In this document: in pieces, positions 39,101-51,100 of the stretch
How positions within the stretch are numbered: position 1 is the first letter of the stretch
Layout of the letters: every line of letters begins with the position of its first letter
Assembly (NCBI GenBank): GCA_002311645.1
Contig: DBYW01000034.1
Span: forward strand, 174,603 to 238,602
Reading direction: 5' to 3'
Length of the DNA: 64,000 bases
Origin: Bacteroidales bacterium UBA1176
Lineage (GTDB): Bacteria; Bacteroidota; Bacteroidia; Bacteroidales; WCHB1-69
Position numbers and translations under genes: made by a program
The notes under the pieces: generated by a model
The model's input: only the letters and a program-made list of their open reading frames with translations
The model's database searches: none
Told to the model about the DNA's origin: nothing

Positions 39101-42100
39101 GACGAAGGAGTAGGTGTAGGTGCCGCTCTGCGTGTAATTCTGTCCATTCCACCAGTAGCTGCCGCAAGCAGAAGCCGTCAGAGAGGCGTGTTGCGGGGTC
39201 ATGATGGTCAAGCGCAGCGTGTCAACCACCGTGCAACCATGGTCGTCTTGATGCTCGTAAGTGTAGGTACCGCTCTGCGTGTAATTCTGTCCATTCCACC
39301 AGTAGTTGTCATCGCAAGTCTGAGCGTTCATGGAACCGTTCTGCGGGTTGTAAATGGTCAAATGCAACGTCACCACGCTGTCACAGCCACCCAAACGCTC
39401 GAAGATGTAGGTCGGGGTGTTGGTGCTCTGCGTGTAAGTGACACCATGCCATTCGTAAGAACCGCAAGCCGTCACGTTCTCGACACTCTGGACGGGTACG
39501 CAAGGCAGAACATGAACCGTCACTTGGTACTCGGCGCTTGCACAGTTGTTGGCAGAGGTACCGATCACCGTGTACGTGGTGGTCTGCATCGGGGAAACCG
39601 TTATGGTTTGGCCAACGCCTTGTCCCACCCACGTGTACTCGGCAACATTCACACCGTGTGCGGTGAGCGTTGCGCTCTCGTACTCGCGAATAACGGTGTT
39701 GCCCGTGACGTTGGTGATGACAGCAATCGGATAGATGGTCAAGTGCAGCGTCACTACGCTGTCGCAACCGGCGGCGGTGGTGTACTGCTTCACATAGTTA
39801 CCGCTCTGAGTGTAGACGGTGTTGTCCCATACATACTGGCCACAACCCGTGTCGGAGAACTCAGTAGCCACGGAGTTGTTGATGGTCAGGTGCAGGGTCA
39901 CCACGCTGTCGCAACCGTTGGCAGCAGTGAAGGTCTGCGTGTAGTCGCCGCTTTGCGTGTACTCGACGTTGTTCCACATGTAGGCATCGCACTCAACAGC
40001 GGCAAACTCTTCAGCAGCCGGGTTGTTGATGGTCAGGTGCAAGGTTACGATGCTGTCGCATACGCCTTGGCGCTCGTAGGTGTAGGTCGGGGTGGTGGTG
40101 CTCTGCGTGTAGGTGACACCGTGCCACTCGTAGGAACCGCAAGCGGTGACATTCTCAACACCCTGTGCCGGGATGCAAGGCAACACGTGCACCGTCACTA
40201 CGTACTCGGTGCTGACACACTGGTCGGCGGAAGTGCCAATCACCGTATAAGTGGTGGTCTGCATCGGGGAAACGGTCAATGTCTGGCCGACACCTTGTCC
40301 CACCCAAGTGTATTCGACGACGTTCATACCTTGTGCGGTAAGAGTGGTGCTTTCATACTCGTAAATGTTCGTGTCGCCGGTGACACTCGTGATGACAGGC
40401 ATCGGGTAGATGGTCAGATGGAGGGTCACCACGCTGTCGCAACCGTTAGCGGCAGTGTATGTCTTCACATAGTCGCCGCTTTGGTTATAGACGGTGTTGT
40501 CCCAAGCATACTGGCCGCAACCCGTGGCGGAGAACTCATGAGCCACAGCGTTGTTGATGGTCAAGTGGAGGGTCACCACGCTGTCGCAACCGTTGGCAGC
40601 CGTGAAGGTCTGCGTGTAGTCGCCGCTCGTCGTGTATTCGACATTATTCCAGGTGTAGGCGTCGCAAGCAGCTAACGTCAACTCGTTGGCAACAGGATTG
40701 TTGATGGTCAGGTTCAAAGTCACCACACTGTCGCAGCCGCCCAAACGCTCGTAGGTGTAGGTCGGAGTGTTGGTACTCTGCGTGTAGGTGACGCCATGCC
40801 ACTCGTATGAGCCGCAAGCGGTTACATTCTCAACACCTTGTGCCGGGATGCATGGCAGCACGCGTACTGTGACAGACATGCTCGGGCTTGCGCAGTGTCC
40901 GTTGGAGGCCACCACAGAGTAGGTGGTGGTCGTCATCGGGGACACCGTGATGGAAGCCGCCGTGCCGACAACTTGGGATGTGGATGCATCAACCCATTCA
41001 TAGCTCGTGGCACCCGTAGCGTTGGCAACAAGCGTCGCACTCTCGTATTCGTGGATAAGGGTATCGCCCGTGATGCTGTTCATCGTAACGACCGGATAGA
41101 TGGTCAGGTGCAGCGTCACCACGCTGTCGCAACCGGCAGCTGTCGTCAAAGTCTGCGTGTAGTTGCCGCTTTGCGTGTAGACACTATTGTTCCAAGTAAA
41201 GGAACCACAACCTGTTTCCGTAATTTCCTTAGCCACCGAATGGTTGATGGTCAGATGCAAGGTGTCGACTTGTTCGCAACCATGTTCATCGGGATGAGCG
41301 TAGAGGTATACACCTGTACGGTTATAGGTATGGCCAAACCACTCATAGCTGTCACAAGCCGAAACATTGTAGCCTTGGTGTACCGGCGTGTAGACGGTCA
41401 AGTACAACGTATCGGTCTTCATACATCCATTATCGTCAGCATACGTATACAAATATGTACCTGTGCGACGGCGCGGCTGGTTGTGCCAATAGTAAGTACC
41501 GCAGGAGCTGACTTCGTAAGCGAGGTTTTGCGGTTTGATAATGGTCAGGTGCAGGGTGTCGACTTGCGTACAGCCATGGGCATCGGGATGCGAGTACGTG
41601 TAAGTGCCGCTTTCCGTGTATGCGGTACCGTGCCACGTGTAGGAGTTGCACTCTGTTATTGTGGAGGCGGTATGCGTCGGGCGGTAGATGGTCAGCACCA
41701 AAGACACCACACTGTCGCAACCATTGGCAGCACCGCTTCTGATGGTGTAGGTCGGGGCATTGGCGAGCGTCGTGCTTTGCGTGTATGTGACACCATGCCA
41801 CTCATAGCTTTCGCATGCCGAGATGGTCTCCGTGCCTTGAGCAGGTATGCAGTCGCCCACATAGACTGTCACAATGGACGGTGCGGAGGAACAACCATCG
41901 GTGGTGCCAACGACAGAGTAAGAACTGCTTGTCAGCGGTGTCACGGTGATAGAGGCCGTGGTGGCCTGTGTGTTCCACAAGTAGCTGTCAGCGCCATGAG
42001 CGGTAAGGGTCGTGCTTTGGTAACGGCTGATGGCCGTAGTACCAGAGACATACACTTGCGGGATCGGACGCACCGTCAGGTGCAGCGTCACCGTGCTGTC

Positions 42101-45100
42101 GCAGCCGTTGGCGGCAGTGAAGTTCTGCGTGTAGTTGCCTGATTGCGTGTAATTGACATTGTTCCAAGTATAGCTGCCACAAACATTCTCGGTGAACTCG
42201 CTCGTCACAGAGTTGTTCACGGTAAGGTGCAGGGTAACCACGCTATCGCAGCCGGCACTCGTTTGCAACGTCTGCACATAGTCGCCGCTTACCATGTAGA
42301 GGCTGTCGTTCCAGGTGTAGCTGTCGCAAGCCACTTCCGTAATCGCGTTGGTCACAGAATTGTTGATGGTCAGGTGCAGCGTCACCGTGCTGTCGCAACC
42401 ATTGGCGGCTGTGTAAGTCTTCACATAGTCGCCGCTGGTGGTGTAGGTGGTGCCGTCCCACATGTAGCTGTCGCAAGCCACTTCGTTGATGGCGTTGGTC
42501 ACAGAGTTGTTGATGGTCAGGTGCAGCGTCACAATGCTGTCGCAGCCGGAAGCGGCACCGTCCACCACCGTGTAGGTGGCGGTATCCGTGGATGCTGTGT
42601 AGGTGGTGCCGTGCCACGTGTAGCTGTCGCAAGCCACGATGGTCTCAACATAGGTGGCAGGTCTGCATCTGCCCACAACGACGTTGAAGGTGGCCGGTTC
42701 GCTGACGCAGTTGTTCGTGGTGCCAACCACCGTGTAGGTGGCCGTGCCGATAGCCGTCGGCGTGACTGTGATGGTAGCCGTCTGCGCTCCGGTGTTCCAC
42801 ACGTAGGTGTCAGCACCGGAAGCCGTCATCGTGGCACTCTCGTACAAGGCGATGGCATCGTCGCCGGTAACCGTCACGGTCGGGATGGCGTTGATGGTCA
42901 GGTGCAGCGTGTCAACCTGCGTGCAACCGTTGGCATCGGAATGGGAGTAGGTGTAGGTGCCGCTCTGCGTGTAAACCGTATTGTTGTTGGCCACCCAAGT
43001 GTAGCTGCCGCAAGCCGTCTCCGTGATGGCCACGTGCGTGGGATTGTTGATGGTCAAGTGCAACGTCACCACACTGTCGCAGCTGTTGGCGGCGGTGTAG
43101 GTCTTCACATAGTCGCCAGAAGCAGTATAGGTGGTGCCGTCCCAGACGAAACTGCCGCAGGCCGCTTCCGTGATGGAATTGGTCACGGTGTTGTTGATGG
43201 TCAAGTGCAGCGTCACCACACTGTCGCAGCCGTTGACGGCCGTGAAGGTCTTCACATAGTCGTTGGAAGTGGTGTAGGTGGTGCCAGCCCAGACGAAGCT
43301 GTCGCAGGCCACTTCCGTGATAGTGTTCGTCACGGAGTTGTTGATGGTCAGGTGCAGAGTCACAATGCTGTCACAGCCGGAAGCGGCGCCGTTCGGGATG
43401 GTGTAGGTCGGCGTGTTTGTGCTGGCCGTGTAAACGGTGCCGTGCCAAGCGAAGCTGTCGCAGGCCACAATGGTCTCGGTGGAACGTGCCGGCATGCACT
43501 CATCCACATGGATGGTGATTTCAGCAGTAGTCGGGCAGGTGCCCAAAACGTTCTTACCCGTCACACTGTAGGTGTAGTTGCCGGTAGCGGTCGGGGAAAC
43601 CGTGATGACAGATGTTTGATCATTTGTGTTCCACAGATATTGGGCTGCGCCGGAAGCCGTCAATGTGACGCTTTCGTGCAGCAGGATGTCCGTATGGTCT
43701 GCCATAATGGTCACGTTTGTTGCCGGCTGGATGGTCAGGTGCAGTGTGTCGACCTGCGTGCAACCGTTGGCGTCGTTGTGACTGTAATAGTAGTGGCCGC
43801 CAACCGTGTAGGTTTGGCCAGTACCTTCCGTCCATGTGTATTCACCGCAGGCGACAATGGTGGTGCTGATGTTCCTCGGGGTGTTGATGGTCAAATTCAA
43901 CGTCACCGTACTGTCGCAACCATTGGCGGCCGTGAAGGTCTTCACATATTCGCCGGAAGTGGTGTAGGTGGTGCCAGCCCACGTGTAGCTGTTGCAAGCC
44001 GTTTCCGTGATCGCATTGGTCACGGAGTTATTGACGGTCAGGTGCAGGGTCACTGTACTGTCGCAACCATTGGCGGCCATGTAGGTCTTCACATAGTTGC
44101 CGGTGGTGGTGTAGGTGGTGCCGGCCCAGATGAAGCTGTCGCAGGCCACTTCCGTGAGGGTGTTGGTCACGGAGTTGTTGACGGTCAGGTTCAGCGTCAC
44201 CACACTGTCGCAGCCGTTGGCAGCGGTGTAGGTCTTCACATAGTTGCCGGTGGTGGTGTAGGTGGTGCCATCCCACGTGAAGCTGTCGCAAGCCGTCTCC
44301 GTGAGGGTGTTCGTCCTGGAGTTGTTGACAGTCAGGTTCAGCGTCACCACACTGTCGCAGCCATTGGCGAGAGTGTAGGTCTTCGTATATTCACCGGAGG
44401 TGGTGTAGGTGGTGCCATCCCAGGTGAAGCTGTTGCAAGCCGTTTCCGTGAGGGTGTTGGTGATAGTCTGGCAGCCCAAGGTGGTGAAATCGGTGTTTGT
44501 CCAAACGCTGGTGTCGCTAGCAGAGCAGATATTACGGAGCCGTACACTATAGTTTGTATTGGGCATAAGACCTGTCAACTGAACCGGGGAGGTGACATTG
44601 GCCATCGATATCCAAGAGCCAGCCGTGCCGGGAATGGTGTAGTGGACCGTCAGGGTCTTCATTTTCATGTGACCTGAAGATGCAGGATTGGTTACGGTAA
44701 CGGTGTTAGCGGTGAGGGGACTAATATCGAAAGGCTCGTTAGCGTTAATAGAACCTGTTTGCCCATCATCAGAACTCCAATTGATATTAGTTTTATCTAC
44801 AGCCTCTATTTCGATGCCTGTAATAACAACACCATTGTTGGCCGTCACGACAAAATTGTTCTTTCCATAGAAACGGAGGGCAGAACCAGAGGTGTAATAG
44901 GCAGGAGCAGTACCTCCATGTCGGTTGGCCACGAAGGCGATGTTGTTGTCGATATTAATCGTCACTCCATCAAGATTCTGTGCATTGGTATATCCTTGCT
45001 GGGAGAAATCAAAGGTGTTGTCCACACTCTGGTCGGGAGTGCCGTTGGCCATATATTGCAGTTCCGTGGGATAGGTGCCATCATCCGACCAAACCACCTC

Positions 45101-48100
45101 GGCGGAATTCATGGTGATATCGTTCACCGACAACTTGACGGGAGCTGGGCATATAAACTCTTCCGTAGTGAACGGAACGGCATTGGTCCAGTCGCTGGTG
45201 TCGCCCGCGGCGCAGATGGTACGCACGCGCACTTCGTAGTCGGTCTCCGGAGTGAGGTTGTCGAGGGTCGTCGGAGACGTGGCGGGCACAATCGCCGTCC
45301 AAGTGCTCTCCGTGCCGGGAAGGGTGTAATGAATCGTCAAGGTCTCCATACGCAAATGGCCGCTGGTGTTCGGATTGGTGAACGTCACGGTGCCAGCATT
45401 GATATTATTCACATTGTAATGTGCGTTGGAAGCGGTGCTGGTCTGGCTTTGGCTGTTATCTACAACATAGTTCATGTCTGGATGATTGCTTGAACCTGAT
45501 CCTGCCTGAATTTCGACACCTGTGATAACAGCTCCGTTGGCCGCCGTCACGACGAATTTGTTTCCTCCATAGATGCGCAAGGCGGAACCCGTATCGTAGT
45601 ATTTAGGTTCATTTTCTCCTGTATTCTTGCTCGCGACAAACGTGATGTTGTCGTCGATATTGACCGTCACTCCGTCTAAAGACTCTGCATTTGAATATCC
45701 TTGTTGAGAGAAATTAAATGTCGTGTCCACCTGTTGCAGACCCGCATTGGCCTCTCTATATTGCAACTCATAGGTATAGTTGGCATTGTCTGTCCAGCTC
45801 ACGTCTGCGGAGTTGGCCGTGATGTAGGAGACTGCCACGTCTGTCGGGGCGGAACAGACCGTGATGGGCATTTCCTTGATGACAATGTCGTCCAAGTTGA
45901 TGCCATAGCCATAGTAGGTCTGGACGACGAACCTGATCTGGTAGGTCGCGCTCGGATTGGGCAGAGCCAAGGAATCGTAGGTCCAGTTGGCTACATTGTC
46001 GGCGTAGGAGGCCAATAATGTCCATGTGTCCGTCGGGGAGGTTCGGTAGTAAATAGTCATTTCGTCTTGGTCTCCTGCCCATTCTTTGTTGGTGTACCAG
46101 AACCCGAGTATAGGATTGTTCAGTGCGGTAAGGTCGAACGTCGGCATCTGCAGGGAGGAGATATCATATATGTTGGCGTTGCTTTGACAATAAAAACGCA
46201 CTACATTGCTGGCCGAATGGGCAGAGATGTCTCCTCTGAGAGAATTGGACACTATCCAATCTGTATTTCCTATTTCGTTGGTATTGGTCCAACAATCCGG
46301 CAGAGTGTTAACACTCACAGCATCGAAATTCTCAGACCACGGGAAGGTGCTAATGGCGTTGCAGTCCGTCATAGTGGTGGCCACATTGCTCCAGACACTC
46401 ATGTCGCCCACGCCGCAGATGGCGCGCACGTAGAAGTCGTAGGTGGTGCCTGCGGTGAGGCCCGTCACCTCAAACGGGTTAGTGTTGGCGGCCACGACAG
46501 TGCCTTGGCCTTGGGTGAAGCCGACAGTGCCGTACTCAATCTCCCACTGGCTCTCCTGACCTCCGTTGGTCCAAGGAAGTATAACACTGCTAGTTCCTGT
46601 TGCTACTGCGTACAAGTTCGTCGGGGCGGGACAGGAGTTAATAATCATTTCCTTGACAACAATGTCGTCCAAGTTGATGCCATAGCCATAGTCGGTGTTA
46701 CCAACGAACTTGATCTGGTAGGTCGCGCTCGGATTGGGCAGAGCCAAGGAGTCGTATGTCCAAGTATTCACATTGGTGGTATAGGATTTTAATTCAGTCC
46801 ATGCGTCTGACGGGGAGGTACGGTAATAGACAGTAAACACATCTTGGTCGGTACCCCAAGCCTGATTGGTGTACCAGAACCCGACCATCGGATTATTCAG
46901 TGTGGTAATATCAAAGGTCGGCATTTGCAAGGAAGACTGGTCCCCGTGTCCTACTTGGCGCATCAGCACCACATTGCTGCCCGAGTAGGCGGATACGCCT
47001 CCACCGATACTATTGGAAACCTTCCAGCTCGTGCTCCCCACATCGTTGGTGTTGGTCCAGCAAACCGGCAGAGTGTTAACACTCACGGCATCGAAGTTCT
47101 CAGACCATGGGAAACTACTGACAACATCGCACAAGGTCTTCTCCGTAGTCACAGGGCTCCATGCGCTGGTGTCGTTCATGCCGCAAATGGTACGCACGTA
47201 GAAGTCGTAAGCGGTGGCGGCGGTGAGGCCGTTGATGACGATGATGGTCGGAGGTGTGGAGGCAGCAGGCTCAAATATCGTTGTTCCTTGGCCTTGGGCA
47301 AAGCCCGTGGCACCGTACTCAACCTGATAACCTTGGACATTATTGGTCCCGTTTACTGAGAACATTATTTCGGTGGTTGAGACATCCTCAGCTGTCAAGG
47401 CCGTCGGAGGAATGCAGTTAACAGGGGTGATGGTGATGTTGTCCACTGCAGCAGGAGGCTGGGAACCACCACTATAATCGTTGCTCCATAAGAGATAAAG
47501 ACGCTTCGTCGTATTGGAGTACTGGGAACCGTCAAGCTGGATACTGACAGTTTGCCAACTGTTCTGAAGGTTGTATTTGCCTATTTCCACTGCACCTGAA
47601 GGCGTTGTCGTGGAACCTGCCGTCACATCGCCAGGGGTACCGATGTAAACGCCGAGATAATCCCAAAGAGTAGTGGTACCTTCGCCATTGCACTTCCAGT
47701 CGAAGGAGAGCTGGAATGCGTTGGCAGCACCGAACTGGATGTCGCGGTAAACCCACACTGTACTTGTCGAGTTGTTGGTGTAGGCGTTGCTGGAACCGTC
47801 GTCGTTGGATACGTATAAGGATTGTGCTCCACCGTTGGAAGTGGCGGAACCGATGGTCCACTGGTTGGTCTGTGTGCCGTTTACAAAGGTCCAGCTGGTG
47901 TTCTCCGCATTGTCTTCCCAATCCTGGGTGTACGGCAGGGTGGCCAACACCTGGGTCGTACTAAAGGAGGCCAGAGTAGACCAATCGCTGTGGTCGTTGC
48001 CGCAGACGGCGCGCACATAGACATCGTAAGTGGTGTTGGCACTGAGACCTGTGAGATCCGTTGTCTGTCTTGCAGTGGTCGCAGTGAACGGCACTGTTGT

Positions 48101-51100
48101 TGAGGTTCCTTGGCCATGGACGAAGCCGGCTGGGCCATATTCAACATCGAAACCGTTGGGCGTGCCGTTGGCTGTCCATTCCAGCGTGGCACCCGTGGCG
48201 GTCTCGTTAGAAACGGTCAAGTTTGTCGGGGTAGGACAAGTCTCCGGAGTGGTGAAGGTGATTGGATTCGACCATGCACTGGTGTCCAAGCCGTTGTTAC
48301 AAATGCTGCGCACGTAGAATGTGTATTCCGTATTAGGTGTCAGGTCGTCGGCAAAATAATTATCCTCATACGCCATGTCTATGATCGTGGTGTTGTTACC
48401 TTCCACTCTCATGACATTGAAAGTAGGCGAGCCAGTGTAATCCCAAGAAAGTATAACAGTGGTTGCATCATAATCGTAGTAGGTTGCGTCGGGAATGGAA
48501 GGTGCGGGGCAGGCAATGTCAATGGTACCGTTCACCCATTCGGAATAGTATTGGGCATCTGCGTTGCCGCAGACACTGCGCACACGTACGTCGTAGGTTG
48601 TATTGTTGTCCAAGCCTGTGAGGGTGTGGGTGATGTCTTGCACCGAGATGGAGGAAGACCAACTTGTGGCATTGGTAGCCTTGTATTGCAGCTCCAAGTT
48701 GATGCCCTGAGCCTGTTGGTCATAGCCGAAGGTCAACACAGACTGGCCGTGACTGACGGCCGATGCCTGCACGGTGGCAGGTGCCTCGCACGGAGCCACA
48801 CACGTCACATTCAACTCGAAACCGGGATAGTTGTATAATCCGTCAGACTGGAAATAGAGAGTCAACGGACCCGTGGTGGATGTGACGACCGGAATCTGGA
48901 ATGTAGAGGTATACGTAGTCTGGCTTGTCTTCAGCAGTTGTTTGTCGGCATCCACTTGGTCGCCATCGTAGATGATCAAGTAGTCCCAATTGGCGCTCTC
49001 CGCCACCAACGTGCCGCTCACCTGTATCAAGTTGCCCTGTGTGGCTGGGTATATGGTCAGCGTGTCTTTCCTGCCATCGCCATAGTTGCCGTCCCGGCCA
49101 CCATCGTCATAGATGATAGCTTGGCAAGTGGTGAGGGTGCGCGTAGAGCCCATGTTGTAGGAGCCCGGAATGAAGGTCACAGTATTACTCCAGTCACTCA
49201 CGCTGGCATCACAGATGGCACGCACACGGGCCGTATAGGTGGTAAGAGTGGTAAGACCCGTAAGAGTAGCCGTCTGTTCCGATGTGGTTGCAACGGCGGC
49301 CACTGTCACGGTTTGGGGACTAACGGTCGCGGGGTTCTGGGAATCCTCGGTGTACTCAATTTCGAAAGAGTTGGGCGTGCCATTGGCCGTCCACGTCAGC
49401 GTGGCGCCGTTGGCCGTCATGTTGGAAGCAACCAAATCTGTCGGGGCAGGACAAGCAATAAGGGTGGTGAATGTCGTTTCTGTTGTATCGCTTGATTCGT
49501 TGCCGCAGACAGACCACATACGAACCGTATAATTTGTACTGGCATCAAGGTTCGTTAAAGTATAAGTGTTGGCTGTGCCACCAAGGGAAATGGCACTGCT
49601 CCAACTGCCACCGTCTTTCTTGTATTGCAATCCCCATGCACTCTCCTGATAGCCGGGTGTCCAGGATACCTCTGCTTCGTTGGCCGTCACATTGTTCACA
49701 TTGACCGTCGGCGGAACACAGGTTCTGGTATCACAATAAACGAACTTCACAACATTGCGATATTGTCTGACATAGCTGGTTCCCATATAATTGGACAAAT
49801 TTGTAATCCCTGGTATGTAGCTGTCACTATAGTAGCATAAGGTAAGGTTACCTTCCGTTGATGCACAAACAAATTTACTAGAAGAACCATCATAGCCGTA
49901 AACATTATCGAATACTGCCAACACCAAGTTGTCATTTCCATTATAAGAGAACGGAATATCCAAGTCAAAGGTGTTCCATCCTTGCGAACAGTTGAGGTCG
50001 CCGGAATAGACTTCTGTCAAATCCGAGAGAAAAACATAATCCGAAGTCGAAGTAAACGAATTCTTTGTGGTGTGGCCCATATAGATTTTCACATCGGTCA
50101 GCTTGGTGGTTGCTGTTGCATAAGCATAGTTGAACGCGATGCTTTTGATGACTTTGGAACCCTCCATTTCGGAAGCCAAGAACAATTGTTGCGAATAGGA
50201 ATAATTGTAGAAAGTGTTTACGGGCAGGTAATATTCTGTTCGCGTGCTGTCTCCTATTTGCAAGTCTGTTGTCCTTATGCAATTTGTTGAGAATGTGATG
50301 CCAACCGTGTCGCCTGTCTCGGAACCGCAATCGGCGAACACCCTCACAAGATACATGGTGGCTGTGTTCAGATTCGTAAGATTGAATTGTGTTCCCGAGA
50401 CACTGGTGCTCGTCCAATCGGTGCCGTCCGCGCTATACTCCACTTTATATGTGAAAGAAGGGGTGGTGGATGGACCTGTCCATGTCAGTGTGGCACCGTC
50501 GGTCGTCACATTAGAGACGGCGAGGTCTTTAACTTCAGGACAAGTGGGTATCTCATCTACCGTCACATCATCAATATATGCTCCATACGTAGCAGTGTTG
50601 AGTGTCTTCAACGCCACAAAACGACCCGTACCTGTATAGTTTGACAAAAGAACCACCTGCTCCTCATACGTGCTGGTAGCAGTGTTGTTTACCGTATCCA
50701 CCGGAACAAATGTGGATGGATCCAACGGATTGCTCATCACACCCACAATTATCTTGTTGCTGACATTTTCAGAACGCATCCAGAATTTCACCCTCAAATC
50801 GCTCATGGACAAATTGCCCAAATCAAACTCCGGCAACACTGCCATAGAATAGGTGGAGGAACTGCTCGTAAAATAGAGATCCATATAACCTGACTGCGAA
50901 TAAGAGCCGGAAATACAAGGATAAGGGTATTTAGAACTATACGTGTTATGTCTATACCAACAATTTGGGTAAGAGGAAATGTCCGAAGTGTAGCTGTCAA
51001 AGTTCTCCGTATAGGGAAGGGCTATAGGGTTACAAAGTGTTGCCACGGTGGCCACTTCGCTCCAGTCGCTGGTGTCACCCACACCGCAGACTGCCCGCAG

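Noticed and set aside
36394..44470. Possible CRISPR or non-coding tandem repeat
   Set aside because: The ~147-base period keeps a single open reading frame with conserved Cys and aromatic residues, so the repeat is protein-coding.
36137..44677. Long plus-strand open frames opposite the adhesin repeats
   Set aside because: They only translate the complement of the repeat unit and repeat words such as VDGQVQR; no start, promoter or domain supports them.
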